Shown here: positions 17,002 to 25,816 of the stretch, piece after piece
Layout: the number at the start of each line of letters is the position of its first letter
How positions within the stretch are numbered: position 1 is the stretch's first letter
Assembly (NCBI GenBank): GCA_902613855.1
Contig: CACMIX010000007.1
Span: forward strand, 1-34,516
DNA from: an uncultured Pelagibacteraceae bacterium
GTDB lineage: Bacteria; Pseudomonadota; Alphaproteobacteria; Pelagibacterales; Pelagibacteraceae
Direction of reading: 5' to 3'
Length of the DNA: 34,516 bases
Program-made: the position numbers and the translations under genes
The notes under the pieces: model-generated
The model's input: the letters and a program-made list of their open reading frames with translations, nothing else
What the model was told of the DNA's origin: nothing
The model's database searches: none

Positions 17002-18003
17002 ATGGGTAAAAAAATATTTTCTGGTGTGCAGCCTACTGGTAATCTTCATCTCGGTAATTATTTAGGAGCAATAAAAAATTTTGTAGAATTAAATAATGAT
17101 ACATCAAACGAATGTATTTTTTGTGTAGTGGACTTACATGCAATAACAGTCAAACAAGATCCAAAAGAATTAAAAAAAAATATTAGAGAAACAGTAGCAA
17201 CATTTATCGCTAGTGGGATAGATCCAAAGAAAAGTATAATTTTCAATCAGTCAGGTGTAGCGGCCCACTCAGAAGGTGCTTGGATTTTAAGTTGTGTAGC
17301 TCGAATGGGGTGGTTAAATAGAATGACACAATTTAAAGAAAAAGCTGGGAAAGATAAGGAAAAAGCTAGCATTGGATTATATTCTTATCCTGTTCTTATG
17401 GCAGCTGATATCTTGTTATATGATGCCACGCATGTCCCTGTAGGTGACGATCAAAAGCAACATCTTGAGTTGTGCAGAGATATTGCCCAAAAATTTAATA
17501 ATGATTTTGGTGTAGAGGATTTTTTAAAAGTTCCTGAGCCTTTAATTCAAAAAGAATTTTCTAGGATAATGAGTTTAAAGGATGGATCAAAAAAAATGAG
17601 TAAATCTGAGTCATCAGATTTAAGTAGAATAAACTTAACAGATGATAAAGATCAAATAATCAATAAAATTAAAAAAGCTAAAACGGATCCTTTACCACTA
17701 CCAAAAGATGTAAAAGAGCTTGGGGGGAGGCTAGAGGCACAAAATCTTTTAGGAATTTTTGCTAGTTTGAGCAATTCAACTTTAGAAACCTCTATACAAA
17801 AATTTGCTGGTAAGAATTTTTCAGAGTTTAAACAAGAGCTATCTGAATTATTAGTTAATAAAATTATGCCAATATCTGAGGAGATAAAAAAATTACTCCA
17901 AGACCAATCATATCTCGATTCTATCCTTCTAGATGGAGTTGAAAAAGCTAACAAAATTGCATCAAAAAAGATCAAAAATATAAAAGAAATTGTAGGTTTT
18001 TAA
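17002..18003 (+). CDS. trpS: Tryptophanyl-tRNA synthetase
   Basis: A 333-residue class Ic aminoacyl-tRNA synthetase. The HIGH-like motif is HLGN at 16-19 in [67 protein letters not shown] and [11 protein letters not shown] are standard TrpRS segments, and the KMSKS loop is at 198-202. It charges tRNA-Trp. Length is normal. It follows murJ closely and precedes the NifU-like gene after 52 bases. Confidence 0.98.
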   Translation: MGKKIFSGVQPTGNLHLGNYLGAIKNFVELNNDTSNECIFCVVDLHAITVKQDPKELKKNIRETVATFIASGIDPKKSIIFNQSGVAAHSEGAWILSCVARMGWLNRMTQFKEKAGKDKEKASIGLYSYPVLMAADILLYDATHVPVGDDQKQHLELCRDIAQKFNNDFGVEDFLKVPEPLIQKEFSRIMSLKDGSKKMSKSESSDLSRINLTDDKDQIINKIKKAKTDPLPLPKDVKELGGRLEAQNLLGIFASLSNSTLETSIQKFAGKNFSEFKQELSELLVNKIMPISEEIKKLLQDQSYLDSILLDGVEKANKIASKKIKNIKEIVGF

Positions 18004-18055
18004 CAAATAATTAATATCAAGTTTAAATTTCCAAAATATAAACTATATATAATTT

Positions 18056-18595
18056 ATGTTTGTACAGACTGAAGTAACACCAAATCCAAATTCACTGAAA
18101 TTTCTTCCAGGGAAGAATGTTTCAAACAGTGGTCCTTATGAAATTACTAATAAGGATCAAATTAATAATGAATTAGTTAAAAATATTTTTTCTGTTAGTG
18201 GAGTTGAGGGTGTTTTCTTAGGAAAAGACTTTATATCAGTCAATAAAAGTGATCAAACTAAATGGGATGAAATAAAACATATTGTGACTTCACTTATTAA
18301 TGACTTTTATTCTAATGGAAAAGAATTTGTTATTGATGAAAATATAAAAGAAGAAGAGTCTGACCTAGACGAAATTGAGCAAAAAATAGTAAAAATCTTA
18401 GATCAAAAAATAAGACCAGCTGTTGCTAGAGATGGAGGAGACATTAAGTTTAAAGAATACAAAGATGGTGTTGTTAAAGTACAATTACAAGGTAGCTGCT
18501 CAGGTTGTCCTAGTTCTACAATGACTTTGAAAAAAGGAGTTCAAAATCTATTGTGTCATTATCTACCTGAGGTTAAAGAGGTAATTGCTATTTAA
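18056..18595 (+). CDS. Nfu-type iron-sulfur cluster carrier
   Basis: A 179-residue protein with two domains: an N-terminal Nfu_N domain (FVQTEVTPNPNSLKFLPG, VFLGKDFISV) and a C-terminal NifU-like domain (IRPAVARDGGDIKFKEYKDG, then CSGCPSSTMTLKKGVQNLL). C148 and C151 form the CxxC that binds a cluster between two subunits. Such proteins pass [4Fe-4S] clusters to apo-enzymes; MiaB, encoded downstream, is a plausible client, though this is inference. Alphaproteobacteria commonly have this gene between trpS and tsaB. It ends three bases before the glucosaminidase gene. Confidence 0.92.
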   Translation: MFVQTEVTPNPNSLKFLPGKNVSNSGPYEITNKDQINNELVKNIFSVSGVEGVFLGKDFISVNKSDQTKWDEIKHIVTSLINDFYSNGKEFVIDENIKEEESDLDEIEQKIVKILDQKIRPAVARDGGDIKFKEYKDGVVKVQLQGSCSGCPSSTMTLKKGVQNLLCHYLPEVKEVIAI

Positions 18596-18598
18596 ATT

Positions 18599-19672
18599 AT
18601 GATTTCAAAAATAAAAATAAAACATAAAAGAGTAAAAAATAAAATTTTGAACATACTTGTAAGATTTTCTTTAAGTGCTTTTGTTGTTGCATCATTTTTT
18701 TATACTGCTCCAATTTTAATTAATTTCACAGATAAAAATTTTAATAATAAGGAATTTACAAATAATTCTAAAAATATTTTAAATAGAACCTTGAAGAATG
18801 GTAAATTATCTGAAGAGGATGATACATGGGTACAAAGTGATGAAATAGATCTCCTTTATGATATTTTAGAGGAAAATAACTCTGAAATAAATCTCGTAAG
18901 ATACACAACTTCAGAGATAAACGCTCTGTTTAAGGAAGTAAAATATAATTTAAAGGATGTAAGAGATACAAAGTTGGTTAAACCTGTTGATATAGGTTTA
19001 CTTCCTAATGAGATTAAAAATATAGGTAATACAAAAAAAAGAAAAGAAATGTTTATTAAAATTGTTTTGCCTTTAATTGTTAAAGAAAATAATAAAATTA
19101 GAATAGATAGAAAAAGACTTTTTACGATCTTAAGTAAGAATAGTAACACAGATATAGAAAAGAAGTGGTTAGAAAAAAAATATAAACAATACGGAGTAAG
19201 ACAAAATGATCTTTCCACTTTAAAAATTAGAATGGATGAGATCCCAGTTTCATTAGCAATAGCTCAAGCAGCTAAAGAAACAGGGTGGGGAACTTCTAGA
19301 TTTGCATTAAAAGGCAATGCCCTATTTGGACAATGGACATGGTCTGGAGAAGGACTGAAACCTAAAAATGCTGAAAAAGGCGAAGAGCATAAAGTGATGA
19401 AATTTCACAGCTTACAGCTTTCAGTAAGAGCTTACTTAAGAAATCTTAATACACACTCATCTTATAGGAATTTAAGAAAGGCAAGAACAAAGCTTAGAAA
19501 TAGAAATAAACCACTGGATAGTATAGTCTTATCAAGTCACCTTGATAAATATGCGGAAACAGGGAATGAATATATAGAAGTGCTTCAGAAAATAATAACA
19601 CAGAATAATTTAAAAGATTTTGATGAAGCTAGATTGCTACCATCAAGTAAAGATTTAGAAAGTTTAATCTAA
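18599..19672 (+). CDS. Bax-like glucosaminidase-domain protein
   Basis: A 357-residue protein with one N-terminal hydrophobic segment (RFSLSAFVVASFFYTAPIL, about residues 21-40), which anchors or exports it. A charged region follows to ~210, then a glucosaminidase/lysozyme-like domain: IPVSLAIAQAAKETGWGTSR, with E227 the candidate catalytic acid, then LKGNALFGQWTW and MKFHSLQLSVRAYLRNLNTH. This is the Bax (YibQ-neighbour) and FlgJ-like fold that cleaves peptidoglycan glycan strands. The gene starts three bases after nfu and its stop overlaps the opposing deacetylase by four bases. The usual alphaproteobacterial neighbour order has no such enzyme here. Confidence 0.82.
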   Translation: MISKIKIKHKRVKNKILNILVRFSLSAFVVASFFYTAPILINFTDKNFNNKEFTNNSKNILNRTLKNGKLSEEDDTWVQSDEIDLLYDILEENNSEINLVRYTTSEINALFKEVKYNLKDVRDTKLVKPVDIGLLPNEIKNIGNTKKRKEMFIKIVLPLIVKENNKIRIDRKRLFTILSKNSNTDIEKKWLEKKYKQYGVRQNDLSTLKIRMDEIPVSLAIAQAAKETGWGTSRFALKGNALFGQWTWSGEGLKPKNAEKGEEHKVMKFHSLQLSVRAYLRNLNTHSSYRNLRKARTKLRNRNKPLDSIVLSSHLDKYAETGNEYIEVLQKIITQNNLKDFDEARLLPSSKDLESLI

Positions 19673-20730
19673 TTTGTTTTAATTGGAAATTGAATTCCGA
19701 ACCATCTCCACTTACCGTCATCATTAAGAGAACAATTTATTCTTCCTCTTCGTGGCTCAAATGGAGCTCTAAATTCAATTGACAGTGTAGTGCCTGAAAA
19801 AATAGTTTTTGATCTCTCCCACTTATTGGCTTCATTTGAATAACAATTAATATTATTTAAATTTTTTTGTTCCTCAAAAAATTTAACTATAAACTTAGGA
19901 GGGTTTGTAGATTTTGTTAATTGTTTTTCTAAAGGAAATAATTTTTTATATTCTAATGGAAAATAATTTATAATTGAACTGAACCTTTTTATTTCTCCAT
20001 ATTTTTCATTAATTGGAAATCTTGGTAATTCAAATTTATCTTTGTTTATATCAATAACACCAGAGTGTTGACCAAAAGCAAATTCAAAATTTTTAGAAAT
20101 ATAATCTCTCATAAATTTTGAGTATTCACCAAATGGATAAGAAAATAAATTTGGAATATAGCCTAGTTTTGTCAAAAAAATTTTATTTGCTTTTTCGATA
20201 TCCGATATAAATTTATCACTAGTTTTATCAACAAGGTAATCATGGCTATGTGAGTGATGTCCAATTAAAGCAAAAGTTTCTTTTTCTATTTCTCTTATTT
20301 GATCCCATGTCATATACCCATTTTTACCTACTGGCTCTGTTGAAACAAATAAAATGAATGGAATTTTATTTTTTTTTAGGTAAGGCCATGCTTCAGAATA
20401 AAATGACTCAAATGCATCATCAATAGTTATGAGTATCTCTTTTTTTAATTTAATTTTATTGAATTGTTCTTTAAATTTATGTGGATTGTGAAATTTAAAA
20501 TTTGAGTTTTTAATGATCCTGATATGTTCCTTAAAAATATCCATTTGAATATTTGTTGATGGATATTTAGATTCATTAAAACGATGATACATAATCGATA
20601 GAATTCCCTCATCCTTTGAATAGTATTTGATATTATTTTCATCTGCTTTAGAACCAATATTAGTATATAAAATAACTATGAATAAGCTGGTAATTGATGT
20701 TGCAAGTGAAAAAATATTTTTAATGATCAT
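19669..20730 (-). CDS. Exported polysaccharide deacetylase-family protein
   Basis: About 353 residues, starting with MIIKNIFSLATSITSLFIVI, a signal peptide or membrane anchor. A NodB-type domain follows: EILITIDDAFESFY with the Asp pair D104/D105, and the metal motif HSHSH (H159-H163) in FALIGHHSHSHDYL, then FSYPFGEYSKFMRDYI. Such enzymes remove acetyl groups from glycans, often with Zn or Co. The C-terminal ~90 residues (from about KSTNPPKF) form an extra region rich in aromatic and basic residues, not part of NodB. I chose the ATG at 20730 over a GTG one codon earlier. The signal-peptide codons lie antisense to the first ~18 codons of tsaB. The substrate is unknown. Confidence 0.85.
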   Translation of the reverse strand: MIIKNIFSLATSITSLFIVILYTNIGSKADENNIKYYSKDEGILSIMYHRFNESKYPSTNIQMDIFKEHIRIIKNSNFKFHNPHKFKEQFNKIKLKKEILITIDDAFESFYSEAWPYLKKNKIPFILFVSTEPVGKNGYMTWDQIREIEKETFALIGHHSHSHDYLVDKTSDKFISDIEKANKIFLTKLGYIPNLFSYPFGEYSKFMRDYISKNFEFAFGQHSGVIDINKDKFELPRFPINEKYGEIKRFSSIINYFPLEYKKLFPLEKQLTKSTNPPKFIVKFFEEQKNLNNINCYSNEANKWERSKTIFSGTTLSIEFRAPFEPRRGRINCSLNDDGKWRWFGIQFPIKTN

Positions 20731-21064
20731 CACTAAAGATGATATTTATAATATTACTAAAGAGAATACTAAAATTAATTACGAAAAATTGACTTTAATT
20801 GTTAAGGATTTTTTGTATTTAAATAGTTTAAAATTAGATGATATTAGCAAAATATATGTAAACCGAGGCCCAGGTAGCTTTGCAGGTATTAGAAACTCTT
20901 TATCATTAGTTAAAGCATTTTATGTTTCAAGAAAAATTGATTATTATTGCTATACTCTTGAAGATTTTAAAGATCAAAAAGATATAAAATATGAGGATAT
21001 ACCTAATTTGTGTGACAAATTTAAAATTAAAAAAAATTTGATTAAACCTATTTATTTAAGTTAG
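20678..21064 (+). CDS. tsaB: Short TsaB-like protein (t6A biosynthesis), half length
   Basis: About 128 residues from the ATG at 20678 (MNKLVIDVASEKIFLMII). The upstream ATG at 20627 would add residues unlike the family and extend the antisense overlap, so I reject it. The TsaB signature VNRGPGSFAGIRNSLSLVKAF is clear (GPGSFTGLR in most homologues), and the N-terminal strand VIDVAS corresponds to the ASKHA fold start. TsaB partners TsaD and TsaE in making N6-threonylcarbamoyladenosine at position 37 of ANN-decoding tRNAs. Usual length is ~220-230; here the second half is missing and fur starts nine bases after the stop, so it is a true truncation or a reduced form, not a frameshift I can see. 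Position before fur matches alphaproteobacterial order. Confidence 0.8.
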   Translation: MNKLVIDVASEKIFLMIITKDDIYNITKENTKINYEKLTLIVKDFLYLNSLKLDDISKIYVNRGPGSFAGIRNSLSLVKAFYVSRKIDYYCYTLEDFKDQKDIKYEDIPNLCDKFKIKKNLIKPIYLS

Positions 21065-21073
21065 AATTGAATT

Positions 21074-21484
21074 ATGTCAGAAACAATTGAGCAAAAATGT
21101 TTGTCCAAAGGAGTGAAATTAACTGATCAAAGAAAAATAATTGCTCAAGTTATGTCAGAGTCTTCTGATCATCCAGATGTAGATGAATTATATAATAGAG
21201 TTTCTAAAATTGACTCAAAAATTAGTATTGCTACAGTTTATAGAACAGTAAAATTATTTGAAGAGTCTGGAATTTTAACAAAGCATGAGTTTAAGGGTGG
21301 AAAAGCTAGATATGAAGAGTTGAATGAAGGACATCACGATCATTTAATTGATGTAAAATCTGGAGAGATTATAGAGTTTGTTGATGAAGAAATTGAGAAA
21401 CTTCAAAAAAAAGTTGCAGAAAAGTATGGATATACCTTGGTAGATCATAAATTAGAACTTTATGGGGTTAAGAAAAAATCCTAA
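21074..21484 (+). CDS. fur: Fur-family metalloregulator
   Basis: A 136-residue metal-responsive repressor. The N-terminal winged helix is intact: GVKLTDQRKIIAQVM, SDHPDVDELYNRV and the recognition region ISIATVYRTVKLFEESGIL. The dimerisation domain keeps the regulatory-site residues in EGHHDHLIDVKSGEIIEF. The structural CxxC of classical Fur (HLICLDCG in E. coli) is replaced by IDVKSG and no C-terminal cysteines remain, as in several alphaproteobacterial Fur/Mur proteins. It could sense iron or manganese. It lies in the tsaB-fur-miaB-phoH-ybeY-lnt-metK run, where its neighbours are not iron genes. The rimI gene often found before fur is missing. Confidence 0.92.
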   Translation: MSETIEQKCLSKGVKLTDQRKIIAQVMSESSDHPDVDELYNRVSKIDSKISIATVYRTVKLFEESGILTKHEFKGGKARYEELNEGHHDHLIDVKSGEIIEFVDEEIEKLQKKVAEKYGYTLVDHKLELYGVKKKS

Positions 21485-21488
21485 CAAA

Positions 21489-22817
21489 ATGTCACAAAAA
21501 ATATTTATTAAAACATTTGGTTGTCAGATGAATGAATATGATTCAAATAGAATATATGATTCAGTAAAAAAAATAGGATTTGAAAAGACAGATAATTACG
21601 ATGATGCAAATTGTTATCTTCTAAATACCTGCCATATAAGAGATAAGGCTAAAGAAAAAGTTTATCATGAGATAGGTAGAGTTAAAAAAATTTTTCGATC
21701 AAAACAAAAACCATTAGTAATTATTGCTGGCTGTGTTGCACAAGCTGAAAATCAAGAAATGTTAAGACGTGAGCCTTACATTGACTTGGTAGTTGGTCCT
21801 CAATCTTATCACAAAATTAACAATACCATATTGAACTACCTTAAAAAAAAGGAGAAAATGGAAGAAACAGATTTTGATGCTGTCTCTAAATTTAAATATT
21901 TCAGTAAAATAAAAAATGAGGCTGGTAAAGTATCTTCATTCTTAACTATTCAAGAAGGCTGTGATAAATTTTGTCATTTCTGTGTAGTGCCTTATACAAG
22001 AGGACCAGAGTGCTCAAGACCTTTTCAACAAATTTTAGATGAGGCTAAATACTTATCTGAAAAAGGAACTAAAGAGATAATATTACTTGGTCAAAATGTG
22101 AATGCTTATAATGATGGGAAAAATAGATTGTCCAATCTAATTATGGAAATAGAAAAAATACCTGATATTAAAAGAATTAGATACACCACCTCTCACCCAA
22201 AAGATATGACTGAAGATTTAATAAATGTTTATAAAAATTCTCAAAAATTAATGCCACTTGTTCACCTCCCAATACAAAGTGGATCTGATAAAATTTTAAA
22301 ATTAATGAATAGAAAGCATACTATTAAAGACTATTTGTATATTTTTGAAAAATTAAAAAAGATTAATAGTAAAATAGAATTTTCAAGTGATTTTATTATT
22401 GGCTATCCAGGAGAAAAAGATGGAGATTTTGAAAATACATTAAGTTTAATTGAAAAAATTAATTTTATTAATTCATATTCTTTTATTTTTAGTGCTAGAC
22501 CAGGAACAGTTGCTTTTGATTTAGAACTCACTGACAAAAAAATTTCAGCACAAAGATTAGAAATGATTCAGAATAAATTGTATGAAAATCAAATGAACAG
22601 AAATAAACTATTTAAAAACCAAACAATCAACGTTTTAGTTGAAAATTTAACTGATGATAAAACTCAAACTTTTGGTAGATCTGAGTATATGACATCAGTA
22701 GTATTCAATGGTAATAAAGAACATATTGGAAAAATTGTTCCAGTAAAAATTAATAAATTTAACAGAACCACCTTATTTGGTGAAATTGTTAAGGGTTTGG
22801 ATAAAAAGGTAGCATAA
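21489..22817 (+). CDS. miaB: tRNA-2-methylthio-N6-dimethylallyladenosine synthase
   Basis: About 442 residues from the ATG at 21489, giving the canonical start MSQKIFIKTFGCQMNEYDSN. A longer frame from 21462 would overlap fur and adds atypical residues. The UPF0004 domain binds one [4Fe-4S] via C12, C48 and C82; the radical-SAM domain has CxxxCxxC at C158, C162 and C165 (EGCDKFCHFCVVPYTRG). A C-terminal TRAM domain follows (INVLVENLTDDKTQTFGRS to TLFGEIV). It adds the methylthio group to i6A37 of tRNAs. The Fur stop is four bases upstream and phoH starts three bases downstream. Confidence 0.97.
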   Translation: MSQKIFIKTFGCQMNEYDSNRIYDSVKKIGFEKTDNYDDANCYLLNTCHIRDKAKEKVYHEIGRVKKIFRSKQKPLVIIAGCVAQAENQEMLRREPYIDLVVGPQSYHKINNTILNYLKKKEKMEETDFDAVSKFKYFSKIKNEAGKVSSFLTIQEGCDKFCHFCVVPYTRGPECSRPFQQILDEAKYLSEKGTKEIILLGQNVNAYNDGKNRLSNLIMEIEKIPDIKRIRYTTSHPKDMTEDLINVYKNSQKLMPLVHLPIQSGSDKILKLMNRKHTIKDYLYIFEKLKKINSKIEFSSDFIIGYPGEKDGDFENTLSLIEKINFINSYSFIFSARPGTVAFDLELTDKKISAQRLEMIQNKLYENQMNRNKLFKNQTINVLVENLTDDKTQTFGRSEYMTSVVFNGNKEHIGKIVPVKINKFNRTTLFGEIVKGLDKKVA

Positions 22818-22820
22818 TAA

Positions 22821-23816
22821 TTGAGCAGCGTAACAAATAAACATATCGATCCATCTTTAAAGTTTGTTTACTCAGACAACAATTCTTTAAGTGTCATATT
22901 TCATGATAATGATTTGTTGATGGGTGTTGTGGGTGAATTTAATAAAAATTTACAAGAGTTAGAGAAAGTAACAAACTGTAGTTTGTACTCCAGAGGAAAC
23001 TCAATATTAATTAAATCAGATCCAGAAAAGAATGAATTATTAAAAAATGCTATCCAGTTTTTAGCTAATCAGTTTATTAACAATGGAAGCATTGAGAGCA
23101 AAGATATAGTTTCTTCAGTAGATAAATTTATGATTAATGAAAAAGTTAAAAATAATAATGTTACCGATATTATTAAAACGCCAAAAAAATCTATAATTCC
23201 AAGATCTGAAAAACAAAAGGATTATGTAAGAGCACTAAGACAAAGTGATATTGTAATTTCAGCTGGCCCTGCAGGGACAGGAAAAACCTTTTTAGCAGTT
23301 GCTGTAGGATTGACAATGTTATTAGAAAAAAAAATTGAGAGAATTATTTTATCAAGACCAGCAGTTGAGGCTGGTGAGCGTTTAGGATTTTTACCTGGAG
23401 ACATGAAAGAGAAAGTAGATCCATACCTGAGACCCTTATACGATTCTCTTTACGATCTTTTTGATTTTGAAAAAATTCAAAGGATGATTGAAATAGGTGA
23501 TATAGAAATTGCTCCATTAGCTTTTATGAGGGGACGAACACTTAAAAATTCATTTGCGATTTTGGATGAAGCGCAGAATGCTACTGATACTCAAATCAAA
23601 ATGTTCTTAACACGTATTGGAGAAAATTCTAAAATTGTAGTTAATGGTGATCCTACTCAAATAGATTTACCAAACAAAGGTGTGTCAGGATTAGTGCGTT
23701 CAAAACAATTATTAGGACACTTGAATGAGATATCGGTTGTTGATTTTGATCATTCTGATGTTGTAAGGCATCCACTGGTTTCTAAAATTGTAAAAGCTTA
23801 CTCAAAGAATGATTAA
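22821..23816 (+). CDS. phoH: PhoH-like ATPase
   Basis: A 331-residue P-loop protein. The N-terminal ~110 residues resemble the KH-like part of PhoH (FNKNLQELEKVTNCSLYSRG). The ATPase domain has Walker A GPAGTGKTFLAVAVG, then RIILSRPAVEAGERLGFLPG, a Walker B-like FAILDEAQNAT and VVNGDPTQIDLP. Its cellular role is poorly defined; genomic coupling with ybeY suggests RNA metabolism. The start is TTG at 22821, the only in-frame choice matching the family N-terminus, three bases after miaB. The ybeY start lies eight bases inside its end. Confidence 0.95.
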   Translation: MSSVTNKHIDPSLKFVYSDNNSLSVIFHDNDLLMGVVGEFNKNLQELEKVTNCSLYSRGNSILIKSDPEKNELLKNAIQFLANQFINNGSIESKDIVSSVDKFMINEKVKNNNVTDIIKTPKKSIIPRSEKQKDYVRALRQSDIVISAGPAGTGKTFLAVAVGLTMLLEKKIERIILSRPAVEAGERLGFLPGDMKEKVDPYLRPLYDSLYDLFDFEKIQRMIEIGDIEIAPLAFMRGRTLKNSFAILDEAQNATDTQIKMFLTRIGENSKIVVNGDPTQIDLPNKGVSGLVRSKQLLGHLNEISVVDFDHSDVVRHPLVSKIVKAYSKND

Positions 23817-24270
23817 TATAAATGTCTTCTCAGAAGAGAAGGCTTGGTCAAAAAGGCTAAAAAATAAAGATCTTTTTTTTCAAAAAATCTGTAATGCTTT
23901 CCCAAAAAAATATAAGTTTTTAAATAAAAGAGTAAGTTTTACTTTGTTGCTTTCTAATAATAAGAATATTCAAAAATTAAATAAAATTTTTAGAAAAAAA
24001 AATAAGCCCACAGATATCTTATCATTCCCGTTAACTAAAAAAGTTAGAATTTACAAACAAACTTATTTAGGAGATATAATAATTAGTTATAATTTTATAA
24101 ACAAACCTAAATCATTAAATACAAAGCTTTTTAGAGAGAAAGTGACAAAAATATTCATTCATGGTTTCCTTCATTTATTAGGTTTTGATCATAAAAAAAA
24201 TAAAGATTATATAAAAATGTTAAAAGAAGAGGGACAAATATACAATTCCGTAATTTCTAAAAAAAAATAA
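23809..24270 (+). CDS. ybeY: Endoribonuclease YbeY
   Basis: A 153-residue zinc metalloprotein needed for 16S rRNA 3' maturation and ribosome quality control. The metal motif HGFLHLLGFDH supplies H118, H122 and H128. The preceding KKNKPTDILSFPL and YLGDIIISY strands are family hallmarks. It overlaps phoH by eight bases and is followed at once by lnt; the corC/hlyC-like gene normally placed between ybeY and lnt in alphaproteobacteria is not here. The protein is very lysine-rich, as its neighbours are. Confidence 0.95.
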   Translation: MININVFSEEKAWSKRLKNKDLFFQKICNAFPKKYKFLNKRVSFTLLLSNNKNIQKLNKIFRKKNKPTDILSFPLTKKVRIYKQTYLGDIIISYNFINKPKSLNTKLFREKVTKIFIHGFLHLLGFDHKKNKDYIKMLKEEGQIYNSVISKKK

Positions 24271-24271
24271 A

Positions 24272-25816
24272 TTGACTAAAAAATCATATATTGAATTTAT
24301 ATTTTTAATATTTTTAGGGGGCATAACATCTCTAAGCCTTCCACCTTTTAACTATATAATTATTAACTTTATTACCCTGAGTTTATTATTTGCTTTTTTG
24401 ATAAAGAGGTCAAAAGAAACCAAAAACAAAAAAATATTCTTCTTTTATGGATGGCTTTTTGGTTTTGGTTATTTCATCACAAATCTTTATTGGATATCAA
24501 TTTCATTAACTTTTGATGAGAGTTTTAAGTTTTTAATCCCAGTAACATTAATTCTTATTCCAGCTTTTTTAGCCTTATTTTATGGACTTATTTCTTTTTT
24601 GTTTTTTATTTTTAAAACTAAAAAGGTAATTTCATCTTTCTTTCTTTTTTCTCTAATTTTTGGTTTAACAGAGTATGTTAGAGGTTCTATCTTAACAGGA
24701 TTTCCGTGGAATTTAATTGCATATAGCTTCTCAAATCATTTAGAAATTTTAAATATCACCTCTGTTATAGGTACCTATGGATTTAATTTATTTTGCATTT
24801 CTCTATTTATAAGTCCAGCGGTGTTCATTTTAAGAGATACAAGAGGTGACATATGGGTGTGTGTATTTTTTCTTTTGATAACAATTATTTTTTATCTTTT
24901 TGGATCTCAGTCAAGAAAGGTTTTTACTGAAGCTGAAATAAATTCTATTGATCATAAGGTTAGAGTTATTGGTTCTAACATTAAATTAGACAGATTCTAT
25001 TCTAATATTGATCCAATAACAGCTATTGAGGATTTAATTGAACTCAGTGAACCTGATAAAAATAAAAAAATTATTTTCGTGTGGCCAGAAGGAATATTGC
25101 CAGGCATATCTCAAGAAAAAATATTAGATTATAAATGGTTATTTGAAAATCATTTTAGTGAAAATCATTTATTGGTCCTTGGTATAAATAGTAAATTTTT
25201 TCAAAAAGGCACTGTTAAATATTTTAATTCTCTCTCTGTGTATGATCACAGTTTAAATTTGTTAAATTCATATGATAAAAATAACCTTGTGCCGTTTGGA
25301 GAATTTTTACCATTTGAAAACATACTTAAAAATATTGGCTTAAAAGCTTTAACTAATAATTATCAGTCTTATTCAAAAGGAAGTGAGAGAAATATAATTA
25401 AAATTAACAAAAGCAATACCTCCTTAAAATTTTTACCCCTAATTTGTTATGAAATAATTTATTCTGGAAGAATTTTTAATAACTCGAATTTTGATTTTAT
25501 AATAAATATTTCAGAAGATGGGTGGTTTGGTCAATCTATTGGACCCAAACAACATTTTATTCACAGTATATATAGAGCTATCGAGAGTGGTAAATACGTT
25601 TTGCGTTCTTCAAATAATGGAATATCAGCTATAATAAATCCAATTGGTGATATTGAGCAAGAAATTAGTTTTAACGAAACAGGCTATATTGACTTTAGTC
25701 AATTTAAAAAAATTCAACCAACAGTATTTTCTAAATATGGAAATAAAATTTTTGCTTTAATAATTTTATTGTATATTTTTTTATTTTTTTCATTTAATAG
25801 AATTAATAATGAGTAA
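24272..25816 (+). CDS. lnt: Apolipoprotein N-acyltransferase
   Basis: A 514-residue inner-membrane enzyme that adds the third acyl chain to lipoproteins. The first ~210 residues hold about seven hydrophobic segments; [11 protein letters not shown] is a conserved loop. The periplasmic nitrilase-like domain carries the triad E273 (VWPEGILPG), K336 ([16 protein letters not shown]) and C392 ([12 protein letters not shown]), aligning well with E. coli E267/K335/C387. A last hydrophobic helix closes the protein. The start is TTG at 24272, one base after the ybeY stop; metK begins eight bases before its end. The DolP-like lipoprotein in this window would be a natural substrate. Confidence 0.96.
   Translation: MTKKSYIEFIFLIFLGGITSLSLPPFNYIIINFITLSLLFAFLIKRSKETKNKKIFFFYGWLFGFGYFITNLYWISISLTFDESFKFLIPVTLILIPAFLALFYGLISFLFFIFKTKKVISSFFLFSLIFGLTEYVRGSILTGFPWNLIAYSFSNHLEILNITSVIGTYGFNLFCISLFISPAVFILRDTRGDIWVCVFFLLITIIFYLFGSQSRKVFTEAEINSIDHKVRVIGSNIKLDRFYSNIDPITAIEDLIELSEPDKNKKIIFVWPEGILPGISQEKILDYKWLFENHFSENHLLVLGINSKFFQKGTVKYFNSLSVYDHSLNLLNSYDKNNLVPFGEFLPFENILKNIGLKALTNNYQSYSKGSERNIIKINKSNTSLKFLPLICYEIIYSGRIFNNSNFDFIINISEDGWFGQSIGPKQHFIHSIYRAIESGKYVLRSSNNGISAIINPIGDIEQEISFNETGYIDFSQFKKIQPTVFSKYGNKIFALIILLYIFLFFSFNRINNE

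Noticed and set aside
18044..18053. TATATA/TATAAT box just before nfu, considered as a promoter for a leaderless transcript
   Set aside because: No acceptable -35 box at the right distance, and such boxes arise by chance in DNA this AT-rich.
20627..20677. N-terminal extension of tsaB
   Set aside because: The extra 17 residues precede the normal first strand of the fold and would lie antisense to coding sequence of the deacetylase.
21462..21488. N-terminal extension of miaB
   Set aside because: It overlaps fur and adds residues not seen before the MiaB start; 21489 gives the canonical sequence.
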